From Kineosporia sp. R_H_3 (GTDB taxonomy: Bacteria > Actinomycetota > Actinomycetes > Actinomycetales > Kineosporiaceae), in contig NZ_MWLL01000073.1 in NCBI RefSeq assembly GCF_002198675.1, positions 1 through 32,012 of the forward strand: DNA of 32,012 bases. Reading direction: 5' to 3'. Below the pieces are notes generated by a model. It was given only the letters and a program-made list of their open reading frames with translations. It had not been told where the DNA came from and did no database searches. Positions within the stretch are counted from its first letter, which is position 1. Every line of letters begins with the position of its first letter. Shown in pieces: positions 1 to 6,661 of the stretch. The translations under genes were made by a program, and so were the position numbers.

Positions 1-168
1 CCCAAACGACCCCCACCCGACCCTGAACGCGACTCGGGGTCACCCTGACCGTGCCTCGGCGCGATCACGAGCCACGAGCCGTCATGGGGCCTCGTCGGCT
101 TGCTGCCAGAACAGTTCAGGCCCCGGGCTCCCGGGGGAGCCACAGGGCCTGTGACCTGCACTTTCTTC
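1..168. other. Left flank outside the tRNA-fragment repeat
   Basis: No gene is visible here. If the bracketed segment is an integrated element, this is either the original chromosome downstream of the tRNA-Lys gene or the end of another element. It holds two small inverted repeats: GGCTCC/GGAGCC with a 4-nt loop (126-141) and CACAGG/CCTGTG (141-153). Read on the minus strand, they sit just beyond the tRNA fragment, where a tRNA terminator would be expected. There is no T tract, so the terminator idea is weak. Confidence 0.4.
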
Positions 169-212
169 GGTGCGCCGTCAGGGACTCGAACCCCGAACCC
201 GCTGATTAAGAG
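169..212 (-). repeat. att-type direct repeat: 3' fragment of tRNA-Lys (left copy)
   Basis: These 44 bp are identical to 23130-23173, which covers the tRNA-Lys gene from its anticodon loop to the CC of its 3' end. No 5' half of a tRNA is present here, so this copy is a non-functional fragment. The base beyond the CC is G rather than the A of CCA. An identity block running from anticodon loop to 3' end is the known footprint of tyrosine recombinases that integrate into tRNA genes, which makes this the distal att site of an island filling 213-23129. Confidence 0.85.
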
Positions 213-251
213 GACGGAACCCGTCGTCCGTGAGCGTGCGGGGCTGGACCA

Positions 252-1844
252 GTGGTAGGCGTTTCCGCAGGCCAGAGGCAGTTTCACCGTGCTGCTGATG
301 TCGGGGTGTCCGACGTGTTGCCAGCAGTCGCGTTATCACCAGGTTTGCAGTCGGCCTCCCCGGACGTGGGCGGCGCGAGTGTTGAGGCGCCTGCGTTCGA
401 CGGTAGCCCGGACGTCCCTGGTGGTCGAGAGTCCGGCGGGCAGTTGGTCCTGGAGGAGCGGTTCTCGATCGTCCCGGAGTGGGTGCTGGACGCGGACGTC
501 TCGGACGCGGCGGTTCGGCTGTATGCGGTGCTGTTGCGGTTCGGGTCGTCGTCGGGTCAGCGGATGCCGTCGCGGCGGACGTTGGCGGAGCGGCTGCGGA
601 AGAAGTCGGTCGACTCGGTGGACCGGGCGTTGAAGGAACTCGTCGCGATCGGCGCGGTGGAGGTGACCCGGCGGGTGCGGGACGGGGTGAACCTGACCAA
701 CCGGTACCTGGTGCGGAGCACCAGGCCCGGTCGGCCGGACCGGCCGGATCGTGCGGGGCGGGGGAGAGGTGGCCGCACGGATGAGGCCACCCCTGGCCAG
801 AGCGAGTCGGGTCGCGGTGCGCTCGCTGCTGACCGGGTGGTCCGCGGGTCGTGCCGGCGGGGCCGGGGTGGCCGCATGGTTGCGGCTACCCGTGGCCGCA
901 CCGGTGCGGCGGGGGTGGCCGCAGGCGTGCGGCTCGACCGAGAGTTCTCTACCGAGATCTCTCCTCCTCCCGGGCCCTCCTCCGGCGACGAGCGGGCGCC
1001 GGCCGAGGAGGTGCGTGCTGCCCGCCGCACGCAGGTCCTGGCCCTGATCGGCGTCGAGGACCTGGCGGACGTCGCCGCCGAGTGTGTCCGGTTGCGGCTC
1101 GAGCGGGGCCGCTCGGGAGCGCTGTGGACGGCAGACCGGCTCACCGACGTCCTGGCCGCTGCGGTCCTGGACGGCGGCTGGCCGGCCGCGGCAGCGGTCC
1201 CGGCCCTGCTCGCTGTTGCCGCGGACCCAGCGACCCGCAGCCCGGCGCGACTGTCCTGCCCGGGTCCCTGGTGGGACACCCAGGCGTCAGCCTCCACGCG
1301 GTCGGCGTCGGCGTGCGACGCACTGAGCCTGCTGGAGGCACGGTTGGCCGAGACCGACGGCCGGCGGGTGGCCCTGCAGTGCCGCGCCCGGGACGAGCTC
1401 ACCGCCGAAGGCACACCCGTGACCAGGGCCTCGGTCCTGCGACGCGCCGTGCAGATCCTCGACATGGAGATCCTCGATCGAGCCGCGGCCGGACACGGCT
1501 CGCCAGGAAGGGCGCGACAGGCTGTGGATGACGAACCGCGCCTGTCGCCGCTGCGGCGTAGCCTCGTGTCAGGCGAGGCGACGATCGCGAGGACGGAGGA
1601 CCTGGTGGACGCAGCACGGGACCTGTTCGGTCGCCCGGTCGTGACCGCGGCCGACCTGGAGGCGATGTCTGCGGAGCAGCGGCAGGTGTCGTTCGACGCC
1701 GCGGTCGTCACCGACCTGGACGCGCTACCGGCCGAGTTCGTCGACCAGGCCCGCCGCGACGCCCAGACCGCCCTGGCCCGCCGTGCCACCGATGGTGGGG
1801 CTGGGCAGGACACCGGTGGTGGTGGCGCGGCCCGGGCCTCGTGA
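252..1844 (+). CDS. Helix-turn-helix protein of integrative elements (replication-type)
   Basis: This 530-residue protein has a winged-helix region at about residues 70-155. Its recognition stretch contains PSRRTLAERL followed by SVDRALKEL and an NRYLV end, the pattern of the HTH_36-like proteins near the integrase end of actinobacterial integrative elements. A second conserved-looking block near residues 290-350 (VLDGGWPAAAAVPALLAVA, then GPWWDT) is also familiar from those elements. A Gly/Arg-rich linker joins the two. The start is uncertain: GTG 252 has no ribosome binding site, the first 65 residues are low-complexity, and in-frame GTG codons at 306 and 315 are alternatives. It begins 40 bp inside the left att copy and overlaps the next gene by 4 nt. 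DNA binding or replication initiation is inferred from family resemblance. Confidence 0.7.
   Translation: MVGVSAGQRQFHRAADVGVSDVLPAVALSPGLQSASPDVGGASVEAPAFDGSPDVPGGRESGGQLVLEERFSIVPEWVLDADVSDAAVRLYAVLLRFGSSSGQRMPSRRTLAERLRKKSVDSVDRALKELVAIGAVEVTRRVRDGVNLTNRYLVRSTRPGRPDRPDRAGRGRGGRTDEATPGQSESGRGALAADRVVRGSCRRGRGGRMVAATRGRTGAAGVAAGVRLDREFSTEISPPPGPSSGDERAPAEEVRAARRTQVLALIGVEDLADVAAECVRLRLERGRSGALWTADRLTDVLAAAVLDGGWPAAAAVPALLAVAADPATRSPARLSCPGPWWDTQASASTRSASACDALSLLEARLAETDGRRVALQCRARDELTAEGTPVTRASVLRRAVQILDMEILDRAAAGHGSPGRARQAVDDEPRLSPLRRSLVSGEATIARTEDLVDAARDLFGRPVVTAADLEAMSAEQRQVSFDAAVVTDLDALPAEFVDQARRDAQTALARRATDGGAGQDTGGGGAARAS
332..353 (+). repeat. 22-bp subterminal repeat, left copy
   Basis: This 22-mer matches 23044-23065 at 19 of 22 positions in the same orientation. 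Both copies lie inside the bracketed segment, about 120 bp from the left att copy and 65 bp from the right one. Such a position suits integrase arm sites, though it lies within the longest reading of the first gene. The similarity is seen directly; the role is inferred. Confidence 0.4.
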
Positions 1845-2167
1845 CCGCTCGGCGTGACGTCCGCCCGACCAGCGACTTCTTCGACGACCTGCACCGTCAA
1901 CTCCCCGCCGAGCGCGGTGAGGACGGCACCCCGTCGCGGACGGACTTCGAGCTGTACGAGCTGCTGGCGATCCTCGACCGGTTCGCCACCGGCTGGGAAG
2001 ATCTGCCGCCCCTGATCCCCGGCCGTGACGACTACCGGGTCCTGATCGCCACCGGTCGCCTTGTCCGCGCGTACGCAGTGCACGGGCAACTCGCCGCCGA
2101 CGGTGTCGTCGAGCTGGTGTTCCTGCGCATCGACGTCGGCTCGCAGCTCGGCCGACACGACCTGTAG
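1841..2167 (+). CDS. Hypothetical protein of integrative elements
   Basis: This 108-residue acidic protein starts at a GTG that overlaps the stop codon of the preceding gene by 4 nt, so the two are probably translationally coupled. I do not recognise a named domain. The second half contains PGRDDYRVLIATG followed by VELVFLRID, a beta-rich pattern that vaguely recalls RelE/ParE-like folds. That is too weak to call it a toxin, and no antitoxin-like partner is present. Its tight linkage to the HTH protein marks it as part of the same mobile-element module. The gene is followed by about 260 bp without coding capacity. Confidence 0.6.
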   Translation: MTARRDVRPTSDFFDDLHRQLPAERGEDGTPSRTDFELYELLAILDRFATGWEDLPPLIPGRDDYRVLIATGRLVRAYAVHGQLAADGVVELVFLRIDVGSQLGRHDL

Positions 2168-2361
2168 GTAGCCAGGGGTTGCTCCCGCGACGCGACGACG
2201 GGACCGGCGGCAGCCGCGCAGTGAACTGCGGCACGTGACGCAGGACGAGCACTCGCCGGGTCGTCGTTCACCACCGAGCGCTGCGTCCTCGGACGCTTGA
2301 TCCGTCGAATCGGGTACACGGTGGTGGCGGGGCCGGCGTCTGTGTCCCTCAGTTCGGGATC

Positions 2362-2420
2362 TTGACGACCTCAAGGGCTCCTGATTAAGTCATCACTTGA
2401 TTAAGTGAATGCTTGATAAG
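2362..2420 (+). promoter_or_regulatory. Probable ArsR operator and promoter for the 2431-4245 operon
   Basis: A perfect palindrome, TCACTT-GATT-AAGTGA, occupies 2393-2408. Related half-sites flank it: CTGATTAAGT at 2381-2390 and GCTTGATAAG at 2411-2420, giving three copies of a TGATTAAG-like word about 15 nt apart. A TTGACG hexamer at 2362-2367 could be a -35 box, with its -10 falling on the first repeat. Palindromes of this form are typical ArsR-family sites, and the operon encodes an ArsR protein, so autorepression is a reasonable inference. Confidence 0.55.
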
Positions 2421-2430
2421 GGGAGGTCTG

Positions 2431-2955
2431 ATGGATCCGGTGGCGTTCTTCGAGGCGGCCGCGACGCGTGCGGTGGTCCTGGCCGACGCGGTGACCGATG
2501 ACCAGCTGTCGGCTCAGACGCCGTGCAGCGAGTGGGACGTGCGCGCGCTGCTGGATCATATGCGCGGCGGCGCGCACTACCTCCTTGCTGCGACCGGGCA
2601 TCCCGGCGAGGGCCTCGCGTCGTACCGGGACGCCGTGGAGCAGTGCCTCGAGGCGCTGCGTGAGCCTGGTGTGCTCGCTCGGACGTGCACCTCCCCGTTG
2701 GGCTTCGAGTGGTCCGTCGCCGAGGCTGTGGCCGGGACGTTCATGGACCAGCTGGTGCACAGCTGGGACCTGGCCGTAGCGACCGGTCAGGACCGCAGGC
2801 TCGACGTCGGTCTGGTCGACGCGTGCGTGGCGATGTTCCTGCCCGACATGCCCGAGCATGGCCGCGCTGCGGGTCTGGTCGGCCCCGCGGTGCCTGTCGC
2901 CGTCGATGCCCCCGCCCAGGACCGGCTGCTGGCTGCGATGGGCCGCACTCCGTGA
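2431..2955 (+). CDS. DinB-like metal-binding protein (TIGR03086 / mycothiol-dependent type)
   Basis: This 174-residue protein belongs to the DinB-like superfamily that includes mycothiol-dependent maleylpyruvate isomerase. Visible signatures are TPCSEWDVRALLDHM near residues 30-45 and VHSWDLA near residue 110. Their histidines are expected metal ligands in this four-helix-bundle family. Many members act in thiol transfer or isomerisation, but the substrate is unknown here. I chose ATG 2431 because GGGGAGG lies 4-5 nt upstream; an upstream TTG at 2413 would place the ribosome binding site inside the gene. It is the first gene of a four-gene operon and its stop overlaps the next start (GTGA). 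Confidence 0.8.
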   Translation: MDPVAFFEAAATRAVVLADAVTDDQLSAQTPCSEWDVRALLDHMRGGAHYLLAATGHPGEGLASYRDAVEQCLEALREPGVLARTCTSPLGFEWSVAEAVAGTFMDQLVHSWDLAVATGQDRRLDVGLVDACVAMFLPDMPEHGRAAGLVGPAVPVAVDAPAQDRLLAAMGRTP

Positions 2956-3377
2956 CGCCAGGGGCCGTGCCGCCAGAGTCAGCGACACCGGAACCGTCGG
3001 ACGCCGTGGGTGAGCCGGACGGTGTGCTGGAGGAGGCGGTGCGCGCGATGGGCCATCCCGGCCGGCGGGCGATGCTCGCCCTGGCGCGCCAGGGGGAGCG
3101 GACCGCGACCGAGCTGGCACAGGCCGCAGGGCTGTCCGCTGCCGCGGCCAGTCCCCACCTGAAGCTGCTGCGCCAGACCGGCCTGCTGCACGTCCGGGTC
3201 GACGCGCAGCGCCGGCTCTACCGGGCGGACTTCGCCCGGCTCGCGCAGGTCCGCGCCGTCCTCGACGAGGTCTGGGGCGACGCCCTCGACCGCCTCCGAA
3301 CGGTCGCCGAGCACGACGAGGCAGAAGCCACGCAGCCGCGCGCCGGCGCCCGCGGCCGGCGAGCGGGCGGGGCGTGA
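2952..3377 (+). CDS. ArsR-family winged-helix repressor
   Basis: This 141-residue protein carries an ArsR-type winged helix at about residues 25-105, with the recognition helix in ATELAQAAGLSAAAASPHLKLL and a wing in VRVDAQRRLYRAD. No metal-binding CVC motif is present, so the inducer is unlikely to be a classic heavy metal. It follows the DinB-like gene with a GTGA overlap and is coupled to the next gene by ATGA. ArsR-SRPBCC pairs are a recurrent actinobacterial arrangement in which the regulator controls its SRPBCC neighbour. The palindrome at 2393-2408 is the obvious candidate operator. The tail is Arg/Ala-rich and probably disordered. Confidence 0.85.
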   Translation: MTPGAVPPESATPEPSDAVGEPDGVLEEAVRAMGHPGRRAMLALARQGERTATELAQAAGLSAAAASPHLKLLRQTGLLHVRVDAQRRLYRADFARLAQVRAVLDEVWGDALDRLRTVAEHDEAEATQPRAGARGRRAGGA

Positions 3378-3898
3378 TGAGCGGACCGGACGACGGCGAC
3401 GCACCTGCGGGCCTGGGGGTGCGTCTCGTCGACCGCACCGTCGTCGTCGCAGCCCCACCGGAGCGGGTCTACGCACTCCTCACACATGCTGACGGGATCG
3501 TGCGCTGGATGGCGCCGCAGGCCCAGGTCGAGGCCGTCGTCGACGGGGTCATCGCCTGGCGGCACGCCAACGGCGACCGGGTCGAGGGCCGGTTCGTGGA
3601 GCTCGTCCCGGCCCGACGGGTCGTCTTCACCTACGGCTGGGACCGGCAGGACGTCGGGATCCCCGTCGGGTCGACCCTCGTCGAGATCACCCTGACGCCG
3701 CTGCCGTCCGCCGACGGAACCGGCACCGAGCTGCACCTCGTGCACCGCGGCCTGTCCGAGCCGATGGCCAGAGCCCACCACGGCGGCTGGGCCAACTACC
3801 TCGCACGCCTCACCGCCGTCGCCGAGGGCCGCGACCCCGGACCCGACCCGCTGGCCGCCGAACGCGTCCCCGCTGCAGGACAACGGGTCGAGCCGTGA
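3374..3898 (+). CDS. SRPBCC / AHSA1-domain protein
   Basis: This 174-residue protein has the START-like (SRPBCC) fold of the Aha1 C-terminal-like group. It has the N-terminal strand VRLVDRTVVVAAPPERVYALLTHA, followed by W-rich segments (RWMAPQA, AWRHANGD) and the strand RVVFTYGWD. Such proteins bind hydrophobic small molecules in a deep cavity, and their ligands are rarely known. The start ATG overlaps the ArsR stop (ATGA), and the next gene overlaps its own stop, so all four genes must share a transcript. It is encoded next to its presumed regulator, which fits a small-molecule response operon. Confidence 0.85.
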   Translation: MMSGPDDGDAPAGLGVRLVDRTVVVAAPPERVYALLTHADGIVRWMAPQAQVEAVVDGVIAWRHANGDRVEGRFVELVPARRVVFTYGWDRQDVGIPVGSTLVEITLTPLPSADGTGTELHLVHRGLSEPMARAHHGGWANYLARLTAVAEGRDPGPDPLAAERVPAAGQRVEP

Positions 3899-4245
3899 CC
3901 GCCGACGACGCGAGGGCGCTCTGGGACGACGTCAGCGGCTCGCAGCGCCAGGATCCCGACGTCGCGGGCTCGACGATGATGGGTCTGCCCTGCCTGCGCG
4001 TCGCCGGCGCGTTCTTCGCCGCCTGGGGTCCACGCACCGGCGACCTGCTCGTCAAGCTGTCCGCCCTCCCGGTGGATGCCCTCGTCGACTCCGGCCACGC
4101 CCACTCCTTCGCACCGGCCGGCCGCCGGTTCCGCGCCTGGGCCGCGATCCCCGCCACCCGAGCAGCCAGTTGGCCCGGGCTGGTGGATGAGGCCCTGCGC
4201 CACGTCCGCGACAGCACCGGACCCGCATCTGACGGCGCGCGCTGA
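3895..4245 (+). CDS. MmcQ/YjbR-like small protein
   Basis: This 116-residue protein resembles the MmcQ/YjbR (CyaY-like fold) family. Recognisable parts are STMMGLPCLRVAGAFFAAW near residues 25-43, a LLVKLS strand, and the FAPAGRRFRAWAAIP segment near residues 70-85. Members are often found beside ArsR/SRPBCC genes and have no established biochemical function. GTG at 3895 overlaps the stop of the SRPBCC gene. It ends the first ArsR operon and is followed by about 120 bp leading to the second. The family call is from memory of the pattern and is moderately secure. Confidence 0.65.
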   Translation: MTADDARALWDDVSGSQRQDPDVAGSTMMGLPCLRVAGAFFAAWGPRTGDLLVKLSALPVDALVDSGHAHSFAPAGRRFRAWAAIPATRAASWPGLVDEALRHVRDSTGPASDGAR

Positions 4246-4332
4246 CACACCTGTCGAGCCGGCTGGCTCTGCCAGGGGATTGCCAGGTCCGATAGCTGCA
4301 GACCGTCGACAACGCTTCACCGATCCATTAAC

Positions 4333-4350
4333 GTTCACCGCAAGGTGAAC
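4333..4350 (+). promoter_or_regulatory. Palindromic operator upstream of second ArsR gene
   Basis: A perfect 7-bp inverted repeat, GTTCACC-GCAA-GGTGAAC, sits immediately before the ribosome binding site (AAGGAGG, 4352-4358) of the ArsR gene at 4367. Its position would let a bound repressor block transcription or initiation. It differs completely from the operator at 2393-2408, so the two ArsR proteins should not cross-regulate. Binding is inferred. Confidence 0.6.
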
Positions 4351-4366
4351 CAAGGAGGTCGGCGGC

Positions 4367-4792
4367 GTGCGCGACGGTCCGGCCCAGGACGACGTGTCGG
4401 ACGACGTCCTGGACGGCGTCCTCGTGGCCCTGGCCAACCCGCACCGCCGCGACATCGTCTACCTCGTCGGCCTGCAGCCCAGGGCGGTCAGCGAGCTCGC
4501 CCGGCACCGCGGGCTGTCGCTGCCCGCGATCCACAAGCACATCAGCATCCTCGTCGACGCCGGGCTGGTCGTCCGGCACAAGCGCGGGCGCACCACCTAC
4601 CTCACGCTCAACCGTCGACCCCTGGCACAGCTGCAGGACTGGGTCGGCCAGTTCCACACCTACTGGGGCGCCGACCGCGCCACCTACGACAACTACGCCC
4701 GACACCTCGGCATCGACGCCCCGGACCCCGACCCGGACCCCGGCGGGGACGCCGGGGCCGGGACCGACACCCCATCAGGGAGCCAGCCATGA
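4367..4792 (+). CDS. ArsR-family winged-helix repressor
   Basis: This 141-residue protein contains an ArsR-type helix-turn-helix at about residues 15-95: LANPHRRDIVYLVG, then VSELARHRGLSLPAIHKHISIL as the recognition region, and the wing VVRHKRGRTTYLTL. No metal-binding cysteines are present. GTG 4367 is selected because AAGGAGG lies 8 nt upstream. The C-terminus is an Asp/Pro/Gly-rich tail. Its stop overlaps the following YCII-like gene by 4 nt, so that gene is its likely target. The two ArsR proteins of this region are not close copies of each other. Confidence 0.85.
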   Translation: MRDGPAQDDVSDDVLDGVLVALANPHRRDIVYLVGLQPRAVSELARHRGLSLPAIHKHISILVDAGLVVRHKRGRTTYLTLNRRPLAQLQDWVGQFHTYWGADRATYDNYARHLGIDAPDPDPDPGGDAGAGTDTPSGSQP

Positions 4793-5082
4793 AGAAGTTC
4801 CTCGTCCTCACCTACGGTTTCACCACCCCGACCCCCGAGGTCCAGACCGCCTGGGGCGCATGGTTCGCCGCCGCCGGGCCGCACCTCGTCGACCCCGGAA
4901 GCCCTTTCGGGCGCGGCGTCGAGCTCACCCCGTCCGGCCGCACCGACCTCACCCTGGACTCGCCCGAACCCCTGGTCGGCTACTGCATCCTCAACGCCGA
5001 CAGCCTCGCCGACGCCGAGAAGCTCGTCGCCACGATGCCGATCATCGACAGCGTCCGGGTCTACGAGGCGCACTCGATGTAG
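4789..5082 (+). CDS. YCII-related domain protein
   Basis: This 97-residue single-domain protein has the ferredoxin-like pattern of YCII-related proteins: an N-terminal strand MKKFLVLTYGF, a helix around VQTAWGAWFAAAG, and a closing strand with DSLADAEKLVATMP and VRVYEAHSM. The family is common in actinobacteria beside ArsR/SRPBCC genes or ECF sigma factors, and its function is mostly unknown. The ATG overlaps the ArsR stop (ATGA), so it is co-transcribed with its probable repressor. About 100 bp separate it from the convergent methyltransferase gene. Confidence 0.75.
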   Translation: MKKFLVLTYGFTTPTPEVQTAWGAWFAAAGPHLVDPGSPFGRGVELTPSGRTDLTLDSPEPLVGYCILNADSLADAEKLVATMPIIDSVRVYEAHSM

Positions 5083-5183
5083 CCTCGGCGCCGACCGGTC
5101 AGCGCCGACCTCGACCAGTTGACCGGTGCGGGGTGGACTTGGCCGGTCCCGGGCGTCTCCAGGTCCAGTCCTGTAGGCGAACG

Positions 5184-5981
5184 TCATGGCCGCATGGTGA
5201 CCACTCGCGCCCGGTCGGCGCGTTCGGCGACGAGGCGCAGGAGCGGCAGGCCCAGTTCGGCCCGGTCGGTGACGTACCGCGCGAGCCGTTCCTCGGCCTT
5301 GCGTAGCTGCCGGGCGGTGCGTCCGGGGGTGTAGAGCGCGGAGACGGCCAGGCGGACGTCGTCCGGCGACGTCAGCGGGAAGGGGAACCGGTGTCGGTGC
5401 ATGGCCTGGACGGTGAGGCCGGCGTGGCCGAGCGCTGCCTTCAGTCGGCGTCCGCCGAGCCGCTGCGGCATCGAGCCGGGGCCGCGCAGGGCTGCCGCGA
5501 GGGCGGCGGTCGGGCGGACGTCGCGCGGCGCGATCGGGCCGAGGGCCGGCAGCAGCAGCGCGAACCGGCCGCCGGGGCGGAGCACCCGCGCGACCTCGCG
5601 GACCGCGTCGTCCACCGGTTGCACGAGCATGAGGCCCATCGAGCACACGACGGTGTCGACGCAGGAGTCCGGCAGCGGCAGCCATCGGGCGTCGGCCAGA
5701 CCGACGGGGCCCCGTCCGCGTGCCCGGGCGAGGGCGAGCTCGGCGGTGCTCAGGTCGAGCCCGAGGTAGCTGTCGTGCTGGAGCCGGTCGAACATCGGGG
5801 CGCTGCCGCAGGCTAGGTCGAGCACGGCGCCGACCGGGCCGGGCAGGGCGGCGGCCAGCCAGTCGTGCGGCGTCCCGAGGGCGCCGTCGCGGGCGTGCTC
5901 GAACGCGGTCTCGGTGATCCCGGGGTTGCCGGCGTGGTACCGCGCGACGTAGGCCGCCCACCGGTCGTGGGCGCGGCTCAC
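5184..5981 (-). CDS. Class I SAM-dependent methyltransferase
   Basis: This protein of about 265 residues has a Rossmann methyltransferase core. Motif I is VLDLACGSAPMFDRL near residue 50, the acidic residue after strand 2 lies in YLGLDLS, motif II is in SCVDTVVCSMGLMLV, and ARVLRPGGRFALLLP forms motif III. The pattern resembles the UbiE/methyltransferase-11 group, but the acceptor is unknown. I chose GTG 5981 because AAGGA lies 4 nt upstream. The reading frame extends further to 6098, but that part is Arg/Cys-rich and looks non-coding. It stands alone on this strand, divergent from the ECF-controlled block. Confidence 0.8.
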   Translation of the reverse strand: MSRAHDRWAAYVARYHAGNPGITETAFEHARDGALGTPHDWLAAALPGPVGAVLDLACGSAPMFDRLQHDSYLGLDLSTAELALARARGRGPVGLADARWLPLPDSCVDTVVCSMGLMLVQPVDDAVREVARVLRPGGRFALLLPALGPIAPRDVRPTAALAAALRGPGSMPQRLGGRRLKAALGHAGLTVQAMHRHRFPFPLTSPDDVRLAVSALYTPGRTARQLRKAEERLARYVTDRAELGLPLLRLVAERADRARVVTMRP

Positions 5982-6043
5982 TGAGTCCTTGCCCGCCCGC
6001 TGCACGCCACAGCAACCCCGGCCGCGGCGGCACGTATTCCGCC

Positions 6044-6074
6044 CCGGGAAGGACACGCGGCCGGCGTGGGTTCC
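6044..6074 (+). promoter_or_regulatory. ECF-type promoter (CCGGGAA-N17-GGGTTCC)
   Basis: The -35 element CCGGGAA (6044-6050) and -10 element GGGTTCC (6068-6074) are separated by 17 nt. The same pair at the same spacing occurs at 7444-7474, with close relatives at 16132-16163 (minus) and 16232-16263. GGAA at -35 and GTT at -10 are usual for ECF sigma factors. The predicted transcription start is at 6081, giving a leader of about 110 nt before the membrane-protein gene at 6193. Confidence 0.7.
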
Positions 6075-6192
6075 ACACGCATGACCCGACGGCGTCACCC
6101 GCGAACGTGTGCCAGCACACAGAACTCGCCGGGTGCGGCTCCTAGCGTCGCGGTGAGGCGTCCGTCGGGGATGCCGGTGAGGAGTGCGTGCG

Positions 6193-6639
6193 ATGTCGAC
6201 GACCGCTCAGCGTCCGACGACGATGATGGGGATCTCCGTGCCGCAGGTCGGTGCGGGGGTCGCCGGGGGCCTGGCCGGGGGCCTGGTCTTCGGTCTCATG
6301 ATGCAGATGATGGGCATGATGGCGATGGTCGCCCAGCTCGTGGGGTCGACGGCGGTCGCGGTCGGCTGGGTGGCGCACCTGGCGATCTCGGCGTTCATCG
6401 GGGCGTCGTTCACTGTGCTGGGGGCGCGGTTCCTCGGTGGCCTGGTGACGGGGCTGGTGGCGGGCGCGGTGTACGGGATGGTGTGGTGGGTCCTGGGGCC
6501 GTTGCTGCTCATGCCGGCCAGGCTGGGGATGCCGCTGTTCACGATCGACGCGATGGCGTGGAAGAGCCTCATGGGTCACGTGGTGTTCGGCATGGTCCTC
6601 GGGGCTGTCGCCGCGGTCGCGGTGCGCCGCACCCGATGA
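6193..6639 (+). CDS. Methionine-rich small membrane protein
   Basis: This 148-residue protein has about four hydrophobic segments, near residues 18-45, 47-72, 78-100 and 122-143. The first transmembrane stretch has glycine-zipper spacing (GAGVAGGLAGG), then a methionine cluster (LMMQMMGMMAMV). Met clusters in membranes can bind soft metals such as Cu(I), but nothing else here shows metal binding. I do not recognise a named family with confidence; a YagU/DUF6789-like protein is possible. ATG 6193 is preceded by GAGGAG at 8 nt. It lies downstream of the ECF-type promoter at 6044-6074 and 22 nt before the Crp/Fnr gene. Confidence 0.75.
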   Translation: MSTTAQRPTTMMGISVPQVGAGVAGGLAGGLVFGLMMQMMGMMAMVAQLVGSTAVAVGWVAHLAISAFIGASFTVLGARFLGGLVTGLVAGAVYGMVWWVLGPLLLMPARLGMPLFTIDAMAWKSLMGHVVFGMVLGAVAAVAVRRTR

Positions 6640-6661
6640 CGTCGGCCGTGCGGAAGGCTCG

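Noticed and set aside
1841-2167. RelE/ParE-like toxin
   Set aside because: Only a loose strand pattern is similar, catalytic residues cannot be assigned, and there is no antitoxin gene beside it.
557-2374. Long minus-strand frame of 605 codons opposite the HTH gene
   Set aside because: It is Arg/Ser-rich without domain character and mirrors the real plus-strand genes, a known artefact in GC-rich DNA.
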